A stretch of DNA of 64,000 nt from Phialocephala subalpina. Lineage: Eukaryota > Ascomycota > Leotiomycetes > Helotiales > Mollisiaceae. Location of the stretch: contig FJOG01000024.1 of NCBI GenBank assembly GCA_900073065.1, positions 593,048 to 657,047 of the forward strand. The letters run 5' to 3'. Made by a program: the position numbers and the translations under genes. Shown here in pieces: positions 1-9,218 of the stretch (position 1 is the stretch's first letter; the number at the start of each line of letters is the position of its first letter). The notes under the pieces were generated by a model that was given only the letters and a program-made list of their open reading frames with translations, was not told the origin of the DNA and made no database searches.

Positions 1-13
1 GTCGAAGCACACG

Positions 14-1735
14 ATGAAGTTCGCCAGACTCGTGAGCATCTTCTCTGTGATACTGCTTGCAACCTCCGCTCAAGCGAACTTACAACAATACTTAGATGAA
101 GTACCAGAGTGTGGGGTAAGTACAATGCCTTCTTCTTGACAGAAACTCTGCTTACAGGATTGCCAGCTTACTTGCGTCACCTCATTCATCCCGCAATTCA
201 TTTGCAATGGCTCAGAATTATGTATCTGCAACAACAAACCGCGCTTGGCCGCCCTGAGCGATTGTGTTTCTCAGAATTGTTCAATCATTGATACGCTCCG
301 TCAGTATTCATTCCCAACCGCGCTGTGCTCACTGACAGAATGTAGAAACCGTCAGCCTAACCATGCATCAAGCGTGTGAAAAACCAATTGTATCTCGCCA
401 AGCTCATCTCATCGGGACGGTTGGGCTCGGAATCGTCGCCTTCGCTTTAGTCAACCTACGTCTTTACTCAAGATGGACATTAGGCGGAACCTGGAATGCA
501 GACGACTGGATTATGGTAGTAGTAGACGTATGGACACTACGACATGCATTCATCGTCACCGCCACTAATCCTTCGAATAGGCATCTCTACCACCGTTCAT
601 GGTCCTAGGTTGCCTCGCAGCTGGTAAAGGATTTGGACTAAATATTTACGACGTACGGACCAATGATTTGGTGACAGCCCTCGAAGTCTTCTTCTTCGGG
701 GAGATTGGCTACGTGACAATACTTGGTCTCTGCAAGATTTCAGTCCTCCTGTTCTATCTGCGCATCTTTCCGTATTTCAAATGCCGATTCGCCTGCTACC
801 TCCTGTTGGTATGGGTAGTTGTTGGCACCGTATCTTACCAATTCCTAGTGCTCTTCCAATGCCTACCAATCTCATACAATTGGGAAGGATGGAAGACCGA
901 TCTTGGACATCCGGATCGATGTCTAGATCTAAACGCTCTAGGCTATTCATCTGCAGGAATCAACATCGCGCAAGATCTCGTAATTCTTTTCATCCCTATC
1001 CCGTGGTTGATTGGACTAAACACTAGTCCTCGAAAGAAGATCCAAATCCTCCTCATGTTCGGAGTCGGTATATTGTACGTCCACTCCCCTCCCCAAAAAT
1101 CCCCACATTAACAGCCATGTCACAGCGTATGCATCTGCTCCATAATCCGTCTAACAACCCTTCCCTCATTCAAAGCGACCAGGAACCCAACGTGGGAATT
1201 CACAGACCCAGTCTACTGGACAGCAATCGAAGTCTACGTCTCAATAATCATCCCTTCACTCCCCGCCATCCGCTCATTGCTCTCCCACCACTTTCCCCGT
1301 TTCTTCGCGAACGATACGCCGATGCCATCTCTAGCTGTCGGGTATCCGCCTACGAATCATAGTTATACACGGTCTCAATCCATCCCGAAATCCACCAAAC
1401 TCAACCTCGACCTGAAATTCAGCCTCAAATCGACTTTTGCTTCTAGGTCCCAATGGCCAAGGAAGAGTCAGAGGAGTATGCAAGGAGATCAGGGTGAAGA
1501 AGGAGGACGAGAATGGTTAGAGTTGGGAGATAAGAGGAAAGGAACAGTTCATACTGGTGTGGTCGCTGGTGGAGCGATCGATGAGAACGATGGGAGGGAA
1601 GTATATGAGGGAGCGAGGGGTGGTATCTTTGTTAGTACGAAGACTGTTCTTCAAGAGACGGAACAAGGGAATTGGTTGGATGATGTTGAGCATGGTGAGA
1701 GGGTGAGCTGGAAAGTATCTGATGAGGGGAGATAA
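14..1735 (+). CDS. CFEM-domain rhodopsin-like (PTH11-type) membrane receptor
   Basis: Five exons: 14-115, 158-299, 346-527, 581-1074 and 1126-1735, giving 509 aa with all phases closing. The N-terminus is a signal peptide (hydrophobic core VILLA), followed by a small cysteine-rich CFEM domain at about residues 30-100 with nine cysteines in PxC..C..C..CxC..C..C..C spacing. Several hydrophobic helices then follow, with the fungal rhodopsin-domain signatures LGGTWNADDW, FLVLFQC and NPTW. The tail is hydrophilic and Glu/Gly-rich. In this family the CFEM domain is extracellular and the seven-helix part sits in the plasma membrane, with roles in surface sensing or pathogenicity (PTH11 of Magnaporthe). 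The ligand is unknown. The start lies only 13 bases from the window edge, but the signal peptide supports it. The last intron acceptor at 1125 was chosen over 1114, which would bring an early stop. Confidence 0.9.
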
Positions 1736-2735
1736 ATATCGAAAAGATGATCTAGCGCAAGCTTGGCTTCGGTTCTTGAGAATGTTCGGATGGGATATTG
1801 GATGAAATTTGGGAGCGGGAGTGATGGTAGATATCCTACCAGGCCGAAACATCCAACAATCGAGTGGCATTCAATCGAGCAGGGACATTCAACGAAGGAG
1901 GGACATCTAACCAGGCTAGGATATTCAACAACGGCGGAACAAGGACGGAACATCCAGCAACGAAGGAGCATTAACAATACAACGACATCCGGTTAAGAGG
2001 GACATTCATCCAACATTCAGCCCAAGACGATTAACCTCAAGTTCTTGACATGCTAGGACGTTCAATTCAACACGCCATCCAACAAAAGCACTGCACCCTT
2101 CATTGCTCTCTACCCTAGAGATGCCGATAACACTTTCAGATACGGTGTTGACGAGCTCCGGGTGCTGGCAACCAGGACTTCGGTAATGATCGAGCTATCG
2201 CCATCTTCCGACGCAAATTGATCAACGCAATGGACTCCGAAGCTGACGCCCGAGTCGAGGTGATAGGCAAACGAAAGAAAGCAAAAGCTTGAATGGAAAA
2301 GTTTCGGGTGCAATTTTAGATTCGTTGAAGAGGAGGAAGCTAGGTAATGCGAATGTTCCGCAAAGGGACTGCCTCTAAAAGTTGTTTAGCTAAGGATTTG
2401 AGGACTGGATTACCAGTACCACTTTTTGGTGTAGTTTATATTCCTCAAGTTACAGGAACCGGCCGCGAGAGCATGAAATGTAACCACAATCTCATCCATA
2501 GTCTCCCTATCCCCCCGTCTCCCCTGGCTGCTACTCCTCTCCAACATCGACCAACAACTCCTCTCACCCTCTCCACTCAAAACCCCTTTCATTTGCTCTT
2601 TCCCTCACTACTCATCGACCCTCCCCGTTCCGCCTCAAGCATCCCAAACAAACCCAGCAAACTCCCAACAACCTTATCACTCGTATCCATCTCATCCAAA
2701 CCGCCCTTCCTCACCAACATAATAATATCCCTCAC
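1736..2735. other. Intergenic stretch between receptor and dehydrogenase
   Basis: No supportable gene. The left half contains a degenerate short-period repeat, listed separately. The right half (about 2500-2735) is strongly C-rich on this strand and probably carries the 3' end of the dehydrogenase transcript. Confidence 0.6.
1830..2090. repeat. Degenerate short-period repeat built on GGACATTCAAC
   Basis: Variants of GGACATTCAAC / GGACATCCAAC recur roughly every 14-20 bases (for example near 1848, 1867, 1886, 1903, 1920, 1945, 2001 and 2011) with diverged spacers. This looks like an old minisatellite. A 77-aa open frame through it (1763-1996) encodes correspondingly repetitive peptide and is not taken as a gene. 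Confidence 0.5.
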
Positions 2736-3713
2736 CTAGTAGTCTAGTCGCGGCTCCAACTCACCATTCCCCAAATTAAGTCTCACTCGACACAAATCCT
2801 TACTCACAATCTCCTCCTCCCTATCGATATAGTTCTGAATATCGACAGCGGCATCCAAATAGCGTCCAGACATAAAATCCAACTCTCCCGCCGCAAGAGC
2901 CGTCACCAATCCCGCAGCCATGTATGGAGTATCGAACGTCGCATCTTTCAACGTATTAACCGCCATCTCCGCACTCTCCTTCTCCCCCTCCACCTCTTCC
3001 TGCACATAACTCCCCACCCTCTTCTCCCTCCCCACCACCTCATCCTCAAAATCAGTATAAAACCTCGTCTTAACACACCCCGGATTGAATGCAAAACACC
3101 TAACCCCCTCCTCCCAATTCTCCTTATGCACAACCTCAGCCAATCTCACTTGACCCAATTTCCCAACGATATAACTCCCCATCCCAGAATTGAGATGGGC
3201 TCCACTACTCGATGTATAGATTATCCTCCCTCCTTTTGCTTGTTTCTTCATAATGGGTAGAACGGCACGCGTATAAACGAACGCGCCTTGGAGAGAGATA
3301 GATACGGTGTCCCACCATATCTTTGGGTCGGAATCGGAGACTGGTAGCCATTGAGGGGGGCGTCCTGCGTTCATGGCTAAGACATCGATACTTCCGAATT
3401 CTTCAACTATCTCCTTAACTATCCTCTCTACGGACGTGAAGTCCGTAACATCCACAACCGCTGACTTCGTCTTGATGTCGGGATTTATCTGCTTGCAAAT
3501 TCGAGCTGTTTCTTCAACTTCTTCTTTCTCGAGAGCTAAGAGCGTGATAGATGCGCAGGAGGCGTAAACCAACATCTCAGAAATGGCTCGTCCGACGCCA
3601 CGGCCTGCGCCTGCGACTATGGCATTCTGACCTCTCAAAGCCTTTGCGAGGTCGGGGTTGGTTCGTGGGTCTGTGGAGTGGTTGCAGTCGTGGAGATCTC
3701 GGGGGAAGGACAT
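2736..3713 (-). CDS. Short-chain dehydrogenase/reductase (SDR)
   Basis: Single-exon 325-aa protein. It has the Rossmann cofactor motif GAGRGVGR at residues 35-42, the NAG motif at 115-117, the catalytic serine in TSSS at 167-170, and the catalytic pair Y181/K185 in YIVGK. The PGCVKT element after the active site fits the classical SDR layout. These enzymes are NAD(P)(H)-dependent oxidoreductases. The substrate cannot be told from sequence. The long N-terminal extension before the Rossmann fold and the C-terminal tail (DIQNYIDREEEI) resemble fungal SDRs of unknown role. No targeting signal is visible. The gene stands alone between the receptor and a long gene-poor stretch. Confidence 0.93.
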   Translation of the reverse strand: MSFPRDLHDCNHSTDPRTNPDLAKALRGQNAIVAGAGRGVGRAISEMLVYASCASITLLALEKEEVEETARICKQINPDIKTKSAVVDVTDFTSVERIVKEIVEEFGSIDVLAMNAGRPPQWLPVSDSDPKIWWDTVSISLQGAFVYTRAVLPIMKKQAKGGRIIYTSSSGAHLNSGMGSYIVGKLGQVRLAEVVHKENWEEGVRCFAFNPGCVKTRFYTDFEDEVVGREKRVGSYVQEEVEGEKESAEMAVNTLKDATFDTPYMAAGLVTALAAGELDFMSGRYLDAAVDIQNYIDREEEIVSKDLCRVRLNLGNGELEPRLDY

Positions 3714-5202
3714 CTTTTCTGGTGTAGTTCTTGGTGTTGGAGAGATGTCGAGAGCTAAGCTTTTATCTCGATGGTCAGGGTGGGATATTATTCACTTACT
3801 AGTGAGATGAGGTAGAAAAGAATGAGCATAAATATCTCGCAGATATAACTCTACCCCACATGAGCCCATTTCACGTTCGATGTACCCCGCATTACCCCAC
3901 ACTCAACGACAGTTAGAAGATGTGTACACTTGGGGTAGGACTGCAAAACTGTTATGATAGATCCGGATTTCGAACATTGTTTTTGATTTTGTATAGAGTA
4001 TAACGTACGTCGAAGAAACCGCAGAAACCTTTGCTCGCCTATGGTGACCTTAGGCGTGACGGCCCCACATACCACTTCCACCTCATCCACCCTGGCATCG
4101 ATTGCCAACGAATATTCTCGAAGGTCCCGATAGACAAACCATTTAGTAATCAAGTAACGACTAATCCAACCAAAAAATCATCCCATCCATGATAGCAAGC
4201 TGAGCACAAAGGCCATTTCCCCAATAAACTTCCACTGAGCCATAAGCGAGCAACCCCCCCTGATTTTAGCGAGTCCTCAGGTGCACAAAAGAGACCGGCC
4301 AATAAGAAACACCGTTCATTCCAGCGGAGAAGCTTGGACCAGACAGAGATGTGCAACAAAACTTCGTTCATTGTCCTTTTAACTTCAGTACAGTACAATG
4401 ATACAGTTTCGTTGCACATCTACGTCGGCGCTACGTTAATCTCAATCCCGGCAAACATGTTTAGTAGCTTGAACCTGCCTCTATCTAGCGTGTGAAAACT
4501 TCAACGCGAGATTGAAAAGTCTTAATGGTTGGACCATTGAATGTCCCCTGTATTGTGAATATTCCTTCGTTGAAGATCCTGGAATGCGATGGCGATCTTT
4601 GGAACTCGAGACTCGAACCAGCACTAAAGGTGCAGTACATCCGTTCCAAGATTCATTGCAAACAAAAGGGTCAAAGGACGCAAATTAGAAAGGGTATCTT
4701 CTCAATTCAATTCTTCTCGCTGTGCCTGCTGCATTCAGCCTTGCTCTGCTTACTAGATATCTACAAATTCAGACTCTAAAATTTCACATCTCCTCTTCTC
4801 TCTTCCCATTCCCTATTTCCATATTCTCCCGAATCCATCTACTCCTCCCGTCTCTTCTCTCCAACCCCCTCTTCAAAGACAAAGGAAACAATTAACTAGT
4901 GCGGATATGCCTCAGCAGTGATCCTGTAATCTATCTATCGCATCGCCTTGTGAAATCAATTCTCGCCATCCCATCCCATCCCATCCCACCCGAACCAACC
5001 CTTGATATCATCCCAGAGAAGAAAGAAAGGGTAGAATCCATAAAATCGCCAACCCAAGCCCAGCTCCGTCGTAAAAGTGTCGATTTTCATTTTTCCCGCC
5101 CAACCCGTGGTATTTTCATTTTTCGAAAGTAGACTTTTTATCCTCCCAGCCTAGCTCACATTCCGTGGCCGCTGTATTTTTAATTCCGTCGAAGTCGAAG
5201 AT
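3714..5202. other. Intergenic stretch, no recognised gene
   Basis: Holds the promoter side of the dehydrogenase, an inverted repeat at 4347-4421, and from about 4790 a pyrimidine-rich tract that looks like a fungal 5' leader leading to the small ORF at 5203. Short open frames on both strands (100 aa at 3851-4153 minus, 84 aa at 4525-4779 plus) show no recognisable domain. Confidence 0.5.
4347..4421. repeat. Short inverted repeat (16-bp arms)
   Basis: AGATGTGCAACAAAAC (4347-4362) is matched by the reverse complement of 4406-4421 with one mismatch. The spacer of about 43 bases contains a second, smaller CATTGT/ACAATG pair. It could form a hairpin or be the remnant of a small inverted-repeat element. 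Confidence 0.5.
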
Positions 5203-5355
5203 ATGTTCGCCAAACCAAGCCTAGCCAGGCTCACCCCTGACCGTGAATTGAACCATGAACGCCTCTTCTCGAAACATACGGAAGAAATCGAACGTCGCCA
5301 GCGAATGTTGATAGTTGGATACAAGCGAGTGGAGGGTGTAAACAGTCCCGTCTAG
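5203..5355 (+). CDS. Possible 50-aa small protein
   Basis: ATG at 5203 in a purine-rich context (GAAGAT before ATG) opens a 50-codon frame ending in TAG. It is preceded by about 400 bases of CT-rich sequence typical of fungal transcript leaders. The peptide is charged and largely helical in character (HERLFSKHTEEIERRQRM). No domain is recognised. It lies head-on to the converging gene at 5419-6924 with only 63 bases between their stop codons. It could also be the first exon of a longer spliced gene, but no convincing second exon was found on this strand. Confidence 0.35.
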   Translation: MFAKPSLARLTPDRELNHERLFSKHTEEIERRQRMLIVGYKRVEGVNSPV

Positions 5356-5418
5356 AACGCCAAACCGCCGAATAGCCATGCCAGGCCTTGACCACCAGAG
5401 AAACGATGAAAGAAGAAA

Positions 5419-6924
5419 TCACATGCTCCCCAACGGTCGTCCGAAATTGATACTGGGCTTCAATCTCAAAATCGGTCCTTCATCTTTCTCCTCCTCATCC
5501 TCATCTGCGGTCGTTGACGAAGGAGTAAGCCTATTATCCCGACTATCCACAGAATCATTGCTCGGGCTGACGTCGGAACTCTTCCTTGCCTCCTCTAACT
5601 TCTCCACCAGCTTAGATAGGAACGCATCGTTCTTAGCCTCGTCGTGCGTCAATCCCAGTGGTCCAGAGAGTTCTCTATCTCCGTGTTCGTCCTCCTCCTC
5701 TTGCTCCTCTGCTGGCTGCGGGGCATGCTCGTGGCCTGCGACAACGGAAGGCCGATGCAGACGATCTCTCACGTCATGGTCTGGCTCGTCATGATGGGCC
5801 TGTGTAGGTGTCGCGTTTCCACTCTCGCCATCTACTCCCAAAAATGAGAATTTGGAGATGGAGTGGTTTGGTGTATGTCCAGCATGCATTGTTAACCTCC
5901 TATTCTCTGGCTGAGTGACGACTTCCAGCGTCTTCATCTGCTTGTGCTCTTGTGAACTGTTTCTGCCGAAATTTGTGGCATCTCGTGGAGGAGGCTTGAT
6001 ATCTGGTGACAGCTTTTGTGGTGATCGTCGTGGACTGAGGACTCTAGCTGCAAAGGTAGGATCAACAGCTGAGGCTTTGATAGACACGCCTTCTAGATCG
6101 GGTTGGATCTGCGAGATGTCGATGCTTTCCGCAGGTGCTTCTCTGATGGGCCCGAAGTCGTGGGTAGTCGGTGGAGACTGTATGAAGTCGGAAGAAGTGA
6201 GCTCTTTATTCGTAACGCAGATTGCGGTCTCTCGTGGCGCATGGACATCGTCAACTCGTAGGTCTGTGTTCTCGGAAGGATCGAAGGTTCGACTAGGATT
6301 CCTCGGAGCAGGAGCATAGAATGGACTGCCATCAGCATTTCGTCCCGATTCCTGCGGTACGGCCCGTGTGTGTATGCCATCAATACTGCCACTGCCTGTC
6401 GCAGACGCGCCGTTCGATCCTGGACTTGCGAAGTCGCCGACTTGTTGTCTGTGAGGGATAGGATGTGGAGCTTGCAACGGGCTTCCTCTCTTCCCTAGTT
6501 CTGCCTCCAATTCCGCAATGCGACTCTTTAGTATGTCCCGCTCTTTATCCCATAACGCTCTCTCTTCCTCCCACATCTCCTCTGCTCTTGCTCTGTCCGC
6601 CATCAGATGCGCTCTCTCGCCTTCACTCTGCGTCCTCAGCTTCTGGGTATATGCCCGCCAATCCTCAACCAGCGCTGCGCTGCTATCCTCTGCGCTCGCA
6701 CTCCTCGTCTTCGGTGGTGATATCGGATGGTTCTGCGATGGAGATGAGAGATGTGTGCGTGGAGATGGCGAGCCGGTGCTGCTGTGATTGAGAGAAGAGA
6801 TGTATTCAGGCACACTGCGCGGCACTGTCTGAGGAGAGATCATCGAGTCGTTGCGACCGAGGTATTTGCGAGGGGAATCGAGAGCGCCGGAGGGAAGGAA
6901 CGAGTCTGATGGATGCTTGGACAT
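5419..6924 (-). CDS. Conserved-looking coiled-coil protein of unknown function
   Basis: 501-aa single-exon frame. The start is the ATG at 6924 (MSKHPSDSF); the frame is open for 25 codons upstream but without an ATG. A Ser/Pro-rich N-terminus is followed by a charged coiled coil at about residues 85-145 (RAYTQKLRTQ, EEERALWDKE, SRIAELEAEL), a long disordered middle, and an acidic C-terminus containing GPLGLTHDEA, FLSKLVEKLEEA and a final LRLKPSINFGRPLGSM. The low-complexity structure suggests a scaffold or cytoskeleton-associated protein, but no family is recognised and no function is claimed. Confidence 0.75.
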   Translation of the reverse strand: MSKHPSDSFLPSGALDSPRKYLGRNDSMISPQTVPRSVPEYISSLNHSSTGSPSPRTHLSSPSQNHPISPPKTRSASAEDSSAALVEDWRAYTQKLRTQSEGERAHLMADRARAEEMWEEERALWDKERDILKSRIAELEAELGKRGSPLQAPHPIPHRQQVGDFASPGSNGASATGSGSIDGIHTRAVPQESGRNADGSPFYAPAPRNPSRTFDPSENTDLRVDDVHAPRETAICVTNKELTSSDFIQSPPTTHDFGPIREAPAESIDISQIQPDLEGVSIKASAVDPTFAARVLSPRRSPQKLSPDIKPPPRDATNFGRNSSQEHKQMKTLEVVTQPENRRLTMHAGHTPNHSISKFSFLGVDGESGNATPTQAHHDEPDHDVRDRLHRPSVVAGHEHAPQPAEEQEEEDEHGDRELSGPLGLTHDEAKNDAFLSKLVEKLEEARKSSDVSPSNDSVDSRDNRLTPSSTTADEDEEEKDEGPILRLKPSINFGRPLGSM

Positions 6925-7460
6925 CTCGACCTGTGTATTCAGATGTTGTCCTGGGTGTTGTTGCTTTGGACGATGAGCCGGAATTGATGTTCCGCGCAAG
7001 ATGACGCACGCGATCTTCTTCCCGAGGATCGCGAACTTAATTCGGATGGATGGATTTTCGTGATTTAAATGGTGAGTTGTAAAGGAAGATAGCGCGTCAA
7101 TCTACGATCATTTTCTCATCAGCGGTGTGTTGTTCTGTGTGGGTTCGATGGGTGAAGCATCGAGGTGGAGAATAGGAGTGAGATGTGATGTGGTTGTTTT
7201 CAAAAGGGGATCAACGTCAACGTCAAAGGCCCGACCCGTGAAGCCAATCGAGAAGCGATCAAACATCCATCGAGTAGGAAGCCACGGCGTGTCATCAGCC
7301 CAATCCTTCCCTCCTCCGTCCTTCTTCCTTCTAGACCGCCGTCCCTTCGTCTGTTCATCGAATAACACAGTCACCCGCATAATCCAGACCACTGAAACGC
7401 AGTTCGAATAGGGGAGCTGGGATATGGGATCCGGTCAAATGGTTCAAATCCCCTGGATTT
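6925..7460. other. Upstream region of the coiled-coil gene
   Basis: About 540 bases without a supportable gene. Probably the promoter and leader of the minus-strand gene ending at 6924. Two overlapping 94-aa frames (7108-7411, opposite strands) show no domain and are taken as chance. Confidence 0.5.
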
Positions 7461-8165
7461 TCACGGCAAACGCATGCCCCTGACTGAATCAGTGCATTGA
7501 CGTGTCAATCCTTGCTGTCCCCACGGCCCCCTGGACGACGTGGTGCCTTTGAAGCCCTGACGGGAGAACCGGCAGAAGTGAGTTCTCGATAATGACCGAG
7601 TTTCACTTCTTGCTGGCTCGGTCTGGCTGCTACCCAACTGAGAGAGAGATAAGGACGACTCCTGAATGACCTCTGGTTGCAATGAGGCTTCCATGAACAC
7701 GTCTGATATCACGTGTGATGGTATATTCAGGAACAAAAAGGGGAGTAAATGCTGCAATTTCATTCTGTTCTGTACTTCAACTCTATCTGCTTTTAAGCGA
7801 CATACATACACCTCACCGCCTTCTTGAGCTTCGTAATTCATATGAATTATATCAACTTCTTCGATGACCTCGGCATTTACCTTATCTGCCGACCTATCGA
7901 CTTCCTCCACGGACTTCACCTATTAAATCTCCTCGACGACATGGGCATTATTCTAATCATTCAACCGCTCGGGTACCTGCACCGTCTTGCCGAGATCCTT
8001 CTCCCAACTGATAAAAGATAGCATGCTTGACTCCTCTTGGCCCAGAAGCCGCAAGGTTGGACCGAAGCGTCTCTCGAGATGAACTTGCGGTGTGAAGTGT
8101 CTAGATGGTACTAGTGTCAGCCTATCATACCGGAAGCTGTTAGCTGGCTCAAACTCGGGATCCAT
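7461..8165 (-). pseudogene. Possible decayed gene with three in-frame stops
   Basis: A single minus-strand frame begins with ATG at 8165 and runs 235 codons to a TGA at 7461. It is interrupted only by TAG (7953-7955), TAA (7923-7925) and TAG (7920-7922). All three could come from CAG or CAA by a C-to-T change, the RIP pattern seen elsewhere here. Around the stops there is an imperfect repeat of an acidic segment (VVEEI and VIEEVDI). No family is recognised, so this is an inference from frame continuity only. Confidence 0.3.
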
Positions 8166-9218
8166 TTGTCTACCTTAAGGTAGCAAACGACAACGGACTA
8201 GCTGCAGGTACGGCCCGATGCCAAATCCATCAGCAGGCAGGAGGAAACAACGGACTTGACGATCTAAGCGTCCCTCGGATTCTGGACTTTCAACAGAGGT
8301 CGACTTTCAGGAAATTGGAAGCTGACCGTCTTCGCGAGAGCTGTTGTCCAGTTTTCGGAGTTTCTGGGGGACGGAAGTGATGGGAGTTGTTCAAGGACGC
8401 AGATCGGGGAGCAGGTTTCAAGAGAGTGGTAGCATGATCTCTATCCGCATCCTTCATTTGTGCGAACTTGTCTGTTATCTGTTTATATATATATGTGAAT
8501 TAATTTTGTCAAACCTGGATTGGACGCGTCGCAATTGCCTGACTTGTGCGAGAAAGTGGTGAGTGTCATGTGATCTGATAACTTGCATATAAACACTCCA
8601 TTGCGATATCGGTTTTGACCAGACTAAGAGGAATCAAGGCAATAACCTTGTACTTCTTACTTGTTCATGTAGCAGGCCTCATATGCAAGATGAAGTCATG
8701 AGTGGAGCTGGGATATTGGAGCCCTAACAATTGTCGAGGAGGCCTGCAACAATTACATTCACTTGAATGCACCTAGCGCCATGAAACTTTGAAATGAAAG
8801 AAAATCCAGAAATCAAACGCACTGAGATCAGTATAAAGTCTTTCGAACAACCAACTTCTACATGATGATGAAGTGAACTTCGTGGCTCTGGGCCCCTTTT
8901 TAAGCGAGTTTTTCCCTCAAACTGACATCAAGCAGAGTCACTGAAACTCTTTCCAGTAAATGTTTCCCTCATCCCAGTGGCAACACAGTCGCTCAATGCA
9001 TGTGTGTTTGTGGCAAGAGATAATAAGAGATGGTTTGTACGACAGCTTGGCACCTTGCAAGGGTATGCACTGCCGATAGACACAGGATTTAGCCATCAAA
9101 TTATCTAGATAGTAGAACCGCATCAATCCTGAGTTACAATTAACATCTCAGCTTCCTCAAACACTCTAAAAACGAGCGAGACTTCAATTGTGTATCCCCG
9201 TTATCGCCAAAGCCCAAC
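8166..9218. other. Intergenic stretch, nothing recognised
   Basis: About 1.05 kb with no open frame resembling a gene on either strand; stops are dense and composition is mixed. Confidence 0.5.

Noticed and set aside
6925..6999. 25-codon N-terminal extension of the coiled-coil protein
   Set aside because: The extension opens with TTG; the first ATG in frame is at 6924.
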